From Ariolimax columbianus (taxonomy: Eukaryota > Mollusca > Gastropoda > Stylommatophora > Arionidae): 64,000 bases of DNA. How positions within the stretch are numbered: position 1 is the first letter of the stretch; the number at the start of each line of letters is the position of its first letter. The translations under genes and the position numbers were made by a program. The DNA lies in contig JAVGWX010000011.1 of the NCBI GenBank assembly GCA_036924085.1, positions 32,052,386 to 32,116,385 on the forward strand, written 5' to 3'. The notes under the pieces were generated by a model. The model saw only the letters and a list, made by a program, of their open reading frames with translations. It did no database searches and had not been told where the DNA came from. Shown in pieces: positions 12,311-23,900 of this stretch.

Positions 12311-12649
12311 GAAAACGTTTCCAATGTTTTTATTTTATTTTGATAGACTTCTAAAACCGCCCATCCTTATTAACGGGTTTAATACTAAGTAAAGTAAGTC
12401 AAGGTTAGTCCCATACGTTACACTACTGTCGGGTAATGAAGTGGATATAGACCAGTATGTCTACAGCCTGTATGAGGTAGGCTTGCCAGTTCCTTTCCTT
12501 TCTGCATTTTACTTCCCTTGTCATATGCTAGGTAACTATTTACAGAAGGATCAACTGGAGCGTGACGGTCATGGAGTTGAACCCCATACCTTTGCCGTGA
12601 AAAGTAAGTGCTCTACCAGCACGCTAATCAGAATTCTAGTTTATTCATA

Positions 12650-12865
12650 ATTCAAGATAACTTTTTTAAAAGTTTAAAATGGAGCTGTAGTCTACTGTTG
12701 TTTAAGAACCGCTAAAATGGAGAATTGGCAAAGATGTACATTAAGATGCAATTGATTCAAGATAACTTTTTTTAAAGTTTAAAATGGAGCTGTAGTCTAC
12801 TGTTGTTTAAGAACCGCTACAATGGAGAACTGGCAAGGATGTATATTAAGATGCAATTGATTAGT
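12650..12865. repeat. 106-bp tandem duplication
   Basis: A segment beginning ATTCAAGATAACTTTTTTAA and ending near AAGATGCAATTG occurs twice in a row with a few substitutions (for example AAAATGGAGAATTGG against CAATGGAGAACTGG). Confidence 0.92.
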
Positions 12866-13136
12866 TATACATGTCATGTGCGCTTTATGAAAACCGATAC
12901 CAATGTCGTCATCATTATTTCACCAATGCATGTGCAGCTCTTTGTTCGGATTATTGATTTATCGATGAGGGAAATATAGAAGAAGTAAGCACTAAAGTTG
13001 GGGTCTTTTATTTGATAAATAAAGAAGTAAGTTGACGAAAATACAGGTAGGTAGACTCCAAAAACAAGTTAAACAGGCGGGCAGAAAAATAACCTGATAG
13101 ATAGACGGACATATATATATTTATACATATACACAT

Positions 13137-13212
13137 GCACATGACAGACAGCCAGACATACAGACAGACATATAGGCAGACAAGCAAGCAGGCAGGCAGA
13201 CAGACAGACGTT
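13137..13212. repeat. CAGA-type microsatellite
   Basis: Imperfect CAGA/CAGG/CATA tetranucleotide units. Confidence 0.9.
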
Positions 13213-14360
13213 CCCAACAATTAATTTTAGTTTTATTACGAAAGTAAATAGCTGGAGTGATATTTTTAAATATTGCCTTTATAACAAGTTTTAAAATGTC
13301 AACAGACTGAGGTCCTTTTCACCCATACAAGATTCATACAAGAATATCAAGAATTAATCACTCACATGTGGAAATACGATCCTTAGTGTCTGAGTGGGCC
13401 AACTAATTGTAAATATCAACATTGGAACTGTTAATAGCTTATTCTATCAGGTGTCAGTTGTTCATAAAATCTCCACATGCGTCCTACCGCAGACAACGAG
13501 TCTTAGTGCCAGAGAGTGATTCGTTATAATTGTGTACGTGAGAGGTAACGGTTACACGTTGTCTAACGTGCTGGGGTTGTGGACTGATCATGGCTAAATG
13601 TGCGCGCTGCGACCACCCATAGCCTGAAAACTCCGGTGGTAAATATTGCTCGTAGATTGCAAGGAAAGTGCGAAGTCAAGTAACCTTACTATCAACCAAT
13701 CATTATTACACGCATCTTGGAAATGTAAAGCAAAACAAAATGATTGCACACGCCTGAAAGAAGCCTCTCCTTTTTGGATGCATGTTATTTGATGCCAAAC
13801 AGAACATCATTGCACTCCAGGTACCCCACTGGTGCCTAGTCCGTCTTCAACAGATGGCGATCGGTGAATGCTAATGCTGGTCTATTCAACGACAAAAAGT
13901 GAAACATAGCTCCACAAAACTATGCCGATCGAATTGTTTTCAATGAAATTAAAGGCCACGTTCAAATAGAAAACAAAACAAAATTAATAAGCCAAAGAAT
14001 GCTCCTGCCAGTTTGTACAAAATTAAAAATGTACAGCAAATCACGCTAATAACATCAAATCGGACATTCGGTGCCGAATGAATGAATTGACAGCGGCCAG
14101 CGACTCATAGCTGCCTATATGCACCAGGGTCAGAAACTACAGCTGACAAAGACCATATTAAGTCTACAAGGGACGGCCCTGGAGACAGACTGCAACCATG
14201 CAGCCTGGCTAAGAAATTGGGGCTAGAACAGAGAAGACAAACCCGATTCCAGAAATGCCGATCTGAAATCGGATGTCGGACTGAAAGGCGCAGAAATCGC
14301 ACCTTCGCCGTAGACTGACACAACATCACAAACGTTCTTTTCAGGACGAGCATACAAGAA

Positions 14361-14384
14361 TAATAATAATAATAATAATAAGAA

Positions 14385-14415
<31 letters not shown>

Positions 14416-14416
14416 A
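14361..14416. repeat. (AAT)n-(AAG)n microsatellite
   Basis: About eight AAT units pass into about ten AAG units. This could be the A-rich tail of a LINE or SINE lying to the left. Confidence 0.92.
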
Positions 14417-15261
14417 AAATGGGACAAGCAACCTCAACATAAGGAATAGAACAGTCCTTTTTTCTGGAAAATGAAAAGCAATTCCATGCAATAAACCGTG
14501 GTCACTGAATTAGCTCATAATTTAATTTACACTACATGGAAGCGGATCGCTCATCACACAGCAAGACGAAATACCAAGAGAGTAATCGAAATATCTTTAA
14601 AAGAATAATGGACAAAAGTATGCAGAACAAGTACCAACATGCACAAATTGACCAATAGATTTTGTAATAAAAGCATCAAAGTTGTAAGGATAAGAGATGA
14701 AAGCTTCCTACCTAAATCGTTAATTATAAAAATGGATCGCCAATATTTAACAGACATGTAAGATAACAGCGTTGGAAAGAATAATTTCAAGAACTTCTCA
14801 ACCCAACAGGCGCACAGAGACAATCAAAATTATTTTAAATAAAAAAAGTCATCTGGAACAGAATATATTAAATCAACAAATGGAAAGAGCTTTAAAGGAC
14901 TTTCTTAGAAATAAGTCACCAGAAATGGGCGAAAATACTGCAGTGAATCTTTACAAATGCAGGAGATGAAAAGGGGATATCGGGCGATTAGCAACAACGC
15001 TACCATGCAAGCAATCTGCAAGAAAAAAGGCAGTCAAGAAGATATGCTACATATAAAGACATATAATAACTGAGTCATACCGGAAATATATGCGAAAAAT
15101 ACTTTAATAAAGAATAAACCAATTGTTGAGCCTCAGCCTCAGCCCAATTTGTATCCGTAGGATAATAGAATACCGTATTGACATTAATTAAGCGAATAAC
15201 AACATAAAATTTAAGAACCAGAAAAAAGTTGTTCATAGAAATAAACAATATTAGAAGAATA

Positions 15262-17484
15262 ATAATAATAGCTGTCCATCGTTGTCGATGAGGACCGCCG
15301 ACATCATCCTTGTCACAGATTTCCCTGTTGGGTGAGGGTGTGCATGTGGCTGAACAGGCCAATGCGAGCACGAAAACATCTGCTACATATCGGGCACACG
15401 AGGTTTGTAGAAGGGGATGGTGTTCCCGCTGGTCGGGATTTCCGCGTCTCGCGTCTGTTCTGGGCTTTCACAACACGGTAATCTTCACCGGCAGCTACAC
15501 CCGATTTGACTGCACTTCTCCAGTCAGATCTGTTTTTCGCAAGACATTCCCAGGTGTCGAAGTCTATCTGGCAACGTTTTAGTGAGTCCTTCAGACCGTC
15601 TTTAAAACGTTTCTTTGGGCGCCCTCTCTCGCGCCATCCGTCTCTCAGCTCGCCGTAGAGAAGCTTCTTTGGGAGCCGCTCGTCTGACATACGGACGAGG
15701 TGTCCGGCCCATCCTAGTCGTGCTTTTTCTAGCAGTGCATGTATGCTGGGCATGTTAGCCCTCGAGAGAACTTCGATGTCAGTGACACGATCTTGCCATC
15801 GGATGTGGAATATTCGCCTGAGGCAACCTGTGTGGAAGTGGTTTAACCTCCTTGCATGTCCAGAGTATACAGTCCAGCTTTCGCAAGCGTATAGTAGGGT
15901 TGGAATGATGGTTGCACGGTAGACTTTCAATTTGGTCTTGACGCTGATGCCACGACGTGCCCAGACCATCGAGCGCATTCTATCAAAGGCTGTGCTGGCC
16001 TTTGCTATTCTGCTTGCCCCCTCATCGTCTAGGCTGACAGATCTCGACAGCGTGCTGCCCATTTATGTGAATTTGTCTACGGCATTCAACGTCTGCCCGC
16101 TGACTGTAGTCTCTGGTTTTGTGTACGGCATGCCTGGTGCTGGTTGGTACATGACCTCTGTTTTTTTGGCATTTATGGTCAGGCCAAAATTTTCGCATGC
16201 GGCAGAGAACTGGTCTATTCCAACCTGCATGTTCAGTTCTGAGTTGCTCATTAGAGCACAGTCGTCAGCAAATACAAGTTCCCTGATTATGTCGCCAACC
16301 ACTTTGGTTTTGGCCTTCATTCTTCTGGAATTGAGTAACTTGCCATCTGTGCGGTACTTTATGGGTATTCCAAGCTCCAATGATCTGAAGGCGTCTGTCA
16401 TCGTGGCCGCGAACATCATGCTGAACAAAGTCGGGGCGAGTACACATCCTTGTTTTACTCCGTTTGATACTAGAAACGTTTTAGAGATTGCACCGCTGTC
16501 CAGTACACGAGCACACATGCCTTCGTGTAGCTGTTTCACCATTGTTATGAACTTGTTGGGGCAGCCAAACTTAGACATTATCATCCACAGCCCTCCTCTG
16601 TTTACTGTATCAAATGCCTTTGTCAAATCAATAAATGTGGTGTACAAGGCCTGATTTTGCTCTCGACACTTCTCTTGTACTTGGCGAGCGGCAAAAATCA
16701 TGTCCACTGTTCCTCTTCCGGCTCTGAATCCACATTGGCTTTCTGGGAGGTGGTGGCTTTGTTCAAGGTGTTTGTTGAGCCTGTTTAGCAGTAAGCGCGT
16801 TAGGATCTTGCCTGCTACGAAGAGTAGCGATATTCCTCGATGATTGTCGCATTCCTGACGATTGCCTTTTCTTTTGTATAGGTGAACGATTCAGGCGTCC
16901 TTTAGCTCCTGCGGAATTTTACCTTCAGCCCACATGTGACAGAAGAGTTCAGTGATCCTTCTGGTGAGGGATGGGCCAGCTGTCTTATATACCTCTGCTG
17001 GTATTGCATCAGCTCCTGGAGCTTTTCCTATAGATAGTGAACTGATTGCCCTGTCGACTTCCTCCTCAGTAATGACTTCATCCAACGCCAGGTTCAGTTC
17101 CACCTGCGGCATTCGCCGGATGGCCTCTTTATTTATGGACGATGGGTGGTTTAGTATTTTGCAGAAGTGGTCTGCCCATCTGTCTAGAATCTGAACCTTA
17201 TCTGTTAGCAGTACCCCATCCGCACTGCGAACTGGAGTATTACTAGAGGGCTGCGGGCCGTAGAGAGCTTTCAGTGCCCCGTAAAACCGTTTGGTGTCAT
17301 GACGCTCGGCGAACATCTCAATTTCGTCGGCTCTTTTGCTGAGCCAGGAGTCTTGCATCTCTCTAAGCCTGGTCTGGACAGCTTTGCGAGCAGTATTGAA
17401 CGCAGCTTTTGCTGTCGGAGATGGTGTGTCCCTCTGGTATTCCCTGTGCGCTTCATGTTTTGCATCGAGAAGGCCACCCTCCTA
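15262..17484 (-). mobile_element. Family B LINE, 5'-truncated ORF2 with two nonsense codons
   Basis: One continuous frame of about 724 codons runs from about 17,484 down to the stop at 15,313, interrupted only by TGA (16,891-16,893) and TAA (16,063-16,065). It covers the linker (LSKRADEIEMFAERHDTKRF), reverse transcriptase (GKAPGADAIPAEVYK, SQCGFRAGRGTVD, FIDLTKAFDTVN, NGVKQGCVLAPTLFS, FADDCAL), thumb (YACESWTVYSGH), and the terminal part LGWAGHLVRMSDERLPKKLL and GRPKKRFKDGLKD. It ends with a Cys/His finger (CPICSRCF, then SHMHT). The 3' UTR is about 45 nt and the tail is (ATT)n. Both stops are single-base changes from the expected residue, so this is a fairly young insertion. It is truncated at its 5' end inside the linker; the same truncated end also starts the second direct repeat at 28,268. 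Confidence 0.93.
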
Positions 17485-17865
17485 GAGTTCTATTAACTTC
17501 TCTGGCTATCTTGTCACTCTGTCAATCTAAATATGACAGCCTGATCTCAAATTATCTGTCACTCAATACCTCTATCCCTTTTCTCTAGTTAATGAACCCT
17601 AGTTGATGCAGAAAATGGGATGGTCCAGTCCCTCCACCATTTTTAACCTCGCGTTCCATCTCTAGAACCCTTTTGTCTCCAACTGAAGGAGGTGACCAGC
17701 CAGAAGACTACATTCTGTTCTAAGTGCTAAACATGCATAGCTGACCCTACATTAAGAAAATCACTCACATTATACGGCATTCTATATGTTTATATAACAC
17801 TAGATTTTGTTCTTTTTTGTCTACACAACAGATGTATGCAGGCACATTAGGGAGAATGTAATGCT

Positions 17866-19013
17866 CACATGTGACATGTTCATTGACTCACAGCTAACTT
17901 GATTTACACTATGTTCAATGACTCACAACAAACTTGATTTACACCATGTTCATTAACTCACAACAAACTTGATTTACACCATGTTCATTGACTCACAACA
18001 AACTTGATTTACACCATGTTCATTGACTCACAACAAACTTGATTTACACCATGTTCATTAACTCACAACAAACTTGATTTACACCATGTTCATTGACTCA
18101 CAACAAACTTGATTTACACCATGTTCATTGACTCACAACAAACTTGATTTACACCATGTTCATTGACTCACAACAAACTTGATTTACACCATGTTCATTG
18201 ACTCACAACAAACTTGATTTACTCCATGTTCATTGACTCAAAACAAACTCGATTTACACCTTGTTCATTGGCTCACAGCTAACTTGATTTACACTATGTT
18301 CAGTGACTCACAACTAACTTTATTTACACTATGTTCAGTGACTCACAACTTACTTGGTTTACACTATGTTCAGTGACTCACAACTTACTTGGTTTACACT
18401 ATGTTCAGTGACTCACATCTAACTTGATTTACACTATGTTCAGTGACTCACAACTTACTTGATTTACACTATGTTCTGTGACTTGCAACTTACTTGGTTT
18501 ACACTATGTTCAATGACTCACAACTTACTTGATTTTCACTATGTTTAGTGACTCACACTAACTTTTTTTTTTGGGTGTGTGTTAGACTTATTTCTCTAAT
18601 CTTCAAGGCAGTGTGCGTTGCACTGTGGTTTTTATTTTGTGCTTGTCAGCCCAGTGCATCCAACTTCAGCATGCATTTTATGTAAGGATCTGCTTCCTCC
18701 TGCATTTTCTAAGGGTTTGCTTCCCTGGGGTAACGATTGGTACTGTGATGGGGATCAAACCCAGCACCTTTGGGTTGTAAGCCCTGTCACTTAAGCACTA
18801 GTCCATGCAGTCCCCATAACTAACCTGATTTACAATATGTGCCAGTGACTCACATCTAACTTGAGTTACACTATGTTCAGTGACTCACATCTAACTTGAT
18901 TTACACTATGTTCAGTGACTCACATCTAACTTGATTTACACTATGTTCAAGGACTCACAGCTAACTTGATTTACACTATGTTCAGGGACTCACAGCTAAC
19001 TTGATCGAGGTCC
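17866..19013. repeat. 35-bp minisatellite, split by a SINE (left copy)
   Basis: The unit is close to ACACCATGTTCATTGACTCA plus CAACAAACTTGATTT. It is homogeneous in the first third and more divergent later (CAGTGACTCACAACTTACTTGG types). The array is interrupted at 18,563-18,815 by a SINE and resumes to about 19,013. Confidence 0.95.
18563..18815 (-). mobile_element. tRNA-derived SINE inside the 35-bp array (left copy)
   Basis: On the minus strand the 5' end reads GGGGACTGCATGGACTAGTG and about 50 nt later GGTTTGATCCCC, which fits an RNA polymerase III B box, with a weaker A box (TGGACTAGTGC). A unique body of about 180 nt follows and the element ends in A10. ACTAAC occurs on both sides (18,557-18,562 and 18,819-18,824), a candidate short target duplication. 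A second identical copy lies in the right direct repeat. Confidence 0.7.
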
Positions 19014-19609
19014 ACCATGAATATTCACTCACAGGCTAGTGATTTGATATCAGTTAATTACTGTTTACTTCCCTTTGTGTGAAAGGTAACCCTTTGGCTG
19101 TTTAGGTCAGTATTTGCAGCTGTTTTCTTTTAGTTCAGATGTTTTGACTCTTTCTTATATTCTTTCTCACTTAATAATAAATGTATAACGTTGCTAGCTG
19201 CAACTTTCAGATCTGTGAACTCAAACCTCTCAGATATATTTGACACACAAACATCAACTATATCTAAAGCTACCAGCACAACTCTGTAATACCATTATAT
19301 ATGTGGACAGTTATATGACTTATTGAAAGCCAGAGTAATAGTAATAAGATGGCAAAGAAAATCTGGCATGGATGAAGTAAAACCAGATATTATCAGCTAC
19401 CATTATCTGTCATTACTGGCACTTTCATCATCACCATCAAGTGTCATGCCAAGTGTTGATATATTTCTTCTATAACCATCTTTGACCACATCAGAACTTA
19501 AGATGCTGTTTGCTCGCATCCAGTTTGTCATGCTATCTTCTTTCCCTGTCTTCTTCTTTCCCTGTCTTCTTCATTCTTCTCATGTTCTAGTTTTCCTGCT
19601 GTATGCAGA
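19014..19609. other. No recognisable feature (duplicated segment)
   Basis: AT-rich sequence with no exon or element that I can name. It is repeated at about 29,824-30,429. Confidence 0.5.
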
Positions 19610-19965
19610 ATACATGCAATGAAAATGAGGTGCTTTAGAAGACTCTTAAATGTTACATAAAAGGATAGTGTCAGGAAAGTAAAAATACAACGAAGAGTGG
19701 AAAACACAATTGGGCCTTTTGATGATCTGTTCACGGCTATCAATAGGCAAAAGATGGCTTGGTATGGGTACGTCACAAGGTCCAGTGGAATTACAAATTC
19801 GAAACGGCTTGGTTCCATACCCGGAAAGAGAAGGCAGAGATGGGCAAACCTTCATCCCGGTGAGGCACGACTGGCGGCAGTGGACAGAGAGAGATGGCAT
19901 GGGAGTGTCTTCAAGTGTGCTCCAACGACCTGATGAGTTACGGGAACTGAAACTGATCAAGGTTT
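19610..19965 (+). mobile_element. Family G LINE, 3'-terminal fragment (left copy)
   Basis: This matches the end of the copy at 48,600-50,512: CATGCAATGAAAATGAGGTG, then GPFDDLFTAINRQKMAWYG and the RPDELR end. The first part has a frame break. It finishes in GAACTGAAACTGATC, related to the (TGAAC)n-type tail of family G. Only the last ~110 codons are present. Confidence 0.85.
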
Positions 19966-20020
19966 TCTAGACTTATTTTCTTTTTATTTTTATTAACTGT
20001 GATAGTTTCGTATAATTTTC

Positions 20021-20250
20021 TTAGCTGTCCATGGTATTTGACACTCTCTGCATGGTCCAATCCTTGCTCAAAATGGAGTGTACCGAACTAATGTTTATCC
20101 CCACGTCATCCTCAAGTTCTCGGATGGTGACAAGACAGTTCTGCATGACTGAAGTCCACACTTGGTCAATGACCTTGTCATTTTGGCTTGTTGAGGGACT
20201 ACTAGAACGTAGTTTGCTCTCCACTGATGTGCGGCCATCTTTAAAGCGTT
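20021..20250 (-). pseudogene. Mariner-like transposase, N-terminal HTH relic (left copy)
   Basis: The minus-strand frame gives RFKDGRTSVESK, SPSTSQNDKVID, then TIRELEDDVGINISSVHSIL and MQRVS. These are the hallmarks of the paired helix-turn-helix region at the N-terminus of mariner/SETMAR-type transposases (GRPSTS, then TIRELxxxxGISxGSVHxIL). The frame stops at about 20,021 and no catalytic DDD/E domain follows, so this is a fragment. It abuts the C-terminal remnant of a LINE on the same strand. A duplicate is at 30,841-31,070. Confidence 0.75.
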
Positions 20251-20296
20251 AGTCAAGCAATTCACAACATCCCACCAGCATACACGGTCCTGGGCT

Positions 20297-20889
20297 GCTC
20301 TTTCTGTCTCTCTCCAGGAGTAATCATTTAATCTAAGTTCTTTCTGTCTCTCTCCAGGAGTAATCATTTAATCTAAGTTCTTTCTGTCTCTCTCCAGGAG
20401 TAATCATTTAATCTAAGTTCTTTCTGTCTCTCTCCAGGAGTAATCATTTAATCTAAGTTCTTTCTGTCTCTCTCCAGGAGTAATCATTTAATCTAAGTTC
20501 TTTCTGTCTCTCTCCAGGAGTAATCATTTAATCTAAGTTCTTTCTGTCTCTCTCCAGGAGTAATCATTTAATCTAAGTTCTTTCTGTCTCTCTCCAGGAG
20601 TAATCATTTAATCTAAGTTCTTTCTGTCTCTCTCCAGGAGTAATCATTTAATCTAAGTTCTTTCTGTCTCTCTCCAGGAGTAATCATTTAATCTAAGTTC
20701 TTTCTGTCTCTCTCCAGGAGTAATCATTTAATCTAAGTTCTTTCTGTCTCTCTCCAGGAGTAATCATTTAATCTAAGTTCTTTCTGTCTCTCTCCAGGAG
20801 TAATCATTTAATCTAAGTTCTTTCTGTCTCTCTCCAGGAGTAATCATTTAATCTAAGTTCTTTCTGTCTCTCTCCAGGAGTAATCATTT
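20297..20889. repeat. 40-bp minisatellite, about 15 units (left copy)
   Basis: The unit TTTCTGTCTCTCTCCAGGAG plus TAATCATTTAATCTAAGTTC is nearly perfect in every copy. On the minus strand one unit encodes ELRLNDYSWRETE, in frame with RAAQDRVCWWDVV at 20,262-20,300. It therefore derives from the C-terminal coding region of a LINE (the same LINE continues at 31,721-31,990 beyond the right copy). The array ends abruptly at TAATCATTT, where the (GAA)n tail of the family A LINE starts. Confidence 0.95.
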
Positions 20890-20916
20890 CTTCTTCTTCT
20901 TCTTCTGCGTACACAG

Positions 20917-23900
20917 TCAGACAGTAACCATTATTTTTTCGAAAAAAGCGGCGGTCATCCTGAGACTCTCGCCACTACCATAGAGCTTGTCTTGCAGTTC
21001 CACTGGCAATGGCCACATCTGCTCTCTCTGATCACCGTATGTCGGGCAGTTCTGCAGCAGATGTTCAGTGGTCATTTTACCAGTACCGCACGGGCATTCG
21101 TCGGTACACCCTATCTTTAATTTGTTGAATAGGTGGTACCTCAGTCTATTGTGGCCAGTGCGAAGTCTGAAGACAACGACCTGCTCTCTTCGGTTCAACT
21201 GGTAATAGGCATCGTTTTTGGTGTAACCAGTATGTTCGGTTTCCCATTTGGTAATGTACCTGGCTTTGATAAGCCGTTTTGACTCTTCGTACGTCATACT
21301 GGTATCTGTTTGTGGTAGCCTTGCACCTTCTTTTGCCAGTCTGTCTGCCTCCTCGTTGCCTTGGATGTTGCAGTGTGACGGAACCCACTGTACCACTACC
21401 CTTTTTGGTGCGGACAGCTGGCACAGTTTGCAGAGTGCTGCTCTTAAGTCATTAAGCTCAGTGTTTTTCTGGCTTTTTAGCGCTGTGACTACGGCGAGAG
21501 CATCTGTCAGCAAGACTATGTGGCTCTCATTTTCACTGTGTGTTGCCATTTCTTCCACTGCCGCCCTCAGTGCCTCTGCCTCCGCTCTGAAATTGCTTGT
21601 GTACTTACCAGTAGCGAATGACAGTGTTATTTTTCTGCCATTTGGTAGGTTCAGGAATGCTCCTGCCCCTCCGTTCTGTGTAGTGTCTGTTACAGAACCG
21701 TCGGTGTATGCATGGGTCCAGTCCATGCTTGGGTAGCTTTTCGTTATGAAGCTTAGGGTAGTGTCTCTCCTTTCTTTTTCGGTCTGGCAGTTTTTGTTTG
21801 CAATACCTGGTATATTTTCTACCACCTCTGGAAATATATCCTGCCTCCAAGTAGGTTTTCGTACAGTAGTGATGGGTTTTGGTGTTGTTAGTGCGTTTAT
21901 GGGATCTTCGTGCATCTTTGCTTTGGCTATTTCTGCAAAGTTTCTCCGCTTTAGTTTCCCAGTTCCCAAATTGTTTAGCCTCTGGTACATTGGATGGTCC
22001 GTCAGTCTTCGGAGTTTCTCTGACTGCAGCTGGGCTCTGCAGTCTCTTCTGTCGGTCATGGATTGCAGTTTTGTAATCTTTTCAAGTTCTACAATTGGCG
22101 TTGACTTCATGCCACCTGTTATGATTCTCATGGCTTGGTTTTGAAGTTTGTTAACTTTATCGAAGTTCGCCTTAGCTGCTGTTGTCCATGCCGCGATGCC
22201 ATACTCGAGAACTGGTCTCACTCTTCCAGTGTACAGTTTCTTTAGTATGCCTTCGTCTGCTCCCCAGCTTGTGCCAGCAAGTTTCCTCATGATCGCCATT
22301 CTTTCTCTGGCTTTCATTCGGTTTCTCTCAATCTGACTTTTCCATGTCATGCGCCGATCAAATGTGACTCCCAGATAGGTTGGGTTGTCGTTTGGCTGCA
22401 GGATTTTGCCATTTAGGCTTAATTTGGTACTTTGGGGTTTTAATGAGAGCGAGAATATTGTGCACGTGGTTTTCTCCTCGTTTATTTTGACCAGCCATGA
22501 GTTCGCCCACTCTTCCAGCGATGTTAGGGCCGTTTGCATCCGATTTCTTGCTATAGTGAGATTCTTTTCAGAGGTCCACATAGCCAGATCGTCTGCAAAC
22601 ATTGAGCTATGGACTCTTCTTGGTATATTCTCTGTAATATCGTTTATATATACCAGGAAGAGTGTGGGTGACAGTACTCCCCCTTGGGGTACTCCCTGCT
22701 CGAGTGTCACCTTTTTGCTCATCTGCCCTTGTACTTGGACTCTGGCCGTTCTTTGTTTGAGGTAGTGGTTGATCCACTTGTACATCTTCCCACAAACATC
22801 ACTTCTTCTTAGCTTGACTCTAATTCCATCCTTCCAGACTTTGTCAAATGCCTTTTCCAGATCCACCCAAACAGCTACTGTGTGTTTCTGTGCCTGGTAG
22901 GCATCTTCTATCTCCTGGGCTATGAGGATGACCTGGTCCTCAGTGGATCTGTGCTGTCTAAAGCCGGCTTGCTGTGGAATTAGTATTCGTTTTTCTTCCA
23001 GATGCCACATCAGTCTGGTGTTTATCATCCGTTCCATCAGCTTGCCGACACAGCTCAGTAGGCTTATGGGCCTGTATCCATTCGGATCTGTTTTGTCCTT
23101 TCCTGTTTTTGGTACTGGTACCAGTATTGCATCTTTCCATGCCTGGGGTACAATACCCCTTTTCCAGCTTTGGTTCAGGACTGATAGTAGTTTTTTCTTC
23201 GCTGTTTGGCCCAGCCCCATCAGCATTTCGTTTGTTATCCCGTCTTTTCCGGGAGATTTCCTTCTCTTTAGTGTTCTCATAGCCTCTTCCATTTCGCGCA
23301 TTGTTAGTTTGGCCATCATGTGCTCTTCAGGAGCCGTATTTATGTTTTCGTGCCCCTTTAGCTCTTCGCTAATGTCTGTATGCTTATCTGCAGGGACCTC
23401 GATGTGGTTTGCTCTGGCATAGTGATCGACAAAGGCGTTTGCGGCTTTCTTACCTGTGATCAAGTTCTCGCCTTGCTTGATAGTAATTTGTTTATTTGAC
23501 GGGGTTTCGTCGTTCATGGCTCTGACTAGCTTCCATAGCTTGTTCCCTTCTTTGTCCAGGTTTAAACTTTCCGTTTTATTTTTCCAACTTTCTCTTGCTG
23601 TTTGCTTGAGAGTGTGTTTGTACTTCGCCGCGGCGGCTTTGAGGGCGATGTTTGCCTCCACGGATTTCTCTCGTTCTGCCATGTTCCTAGCATTTGTTAC
23701 TGCATCTTCCACTTTCTGTAACTCATCATTCCAGTAGGGCTTATAGTTTTTCCTAGCTCCTCTTGGGATGGTTTCAGTGGCGGCTTGCATTATTGCCTTG
23801 CTTAGGCTCTCTACCATGGGCTTCATTTTGGTGTTTCGTGTGTTGATGGTTTCACACAGCCCATCTGTCAGGATTGCAAATCTGTCCCAGTCGGCTCGTT

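Larger units (their letters stand above)
12866..15261. other. Long intergenic stretch with simple repeats
   Basis: I see no exon or domain that I can defend. There is a CAGA-rich microsatellite at about 13,137-13,212. A block at about 14,100-14,345, immediately followed by (AAT)n/(AAG)n, could be a worn LINE 3' end with its tail, since LINEs here end in such runs, but no diagnostic motif is readable. Confidence 0.45.
17311..20889. repeat. 3.6-kb direct repeat, left copy
   Basis: From GAACATCTCAATTTCGTCGG at 17,311 the sequence matches 28,268 onward almost base for base, through the 40-bp array. Differences I found by eye are four extra 35-bp units in this copy (nine CAACAAACTT units against five), a 3-bp indel at about 19,944 and a handful of substitutions. 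The left copy begins inside the family B LINE and ends where the (GAA)n tail of the family A LINE begins. Confidence 0.96.

Noticed and set aside
21248..23422. Plus-strand open frames of 100-166 codons across 21.2-23.4 kb
   Set aside because: They are antisense shadows of the intact LINE ORF2 on the minus strand; the same shadows recur opposite the copy at 566-1,066.
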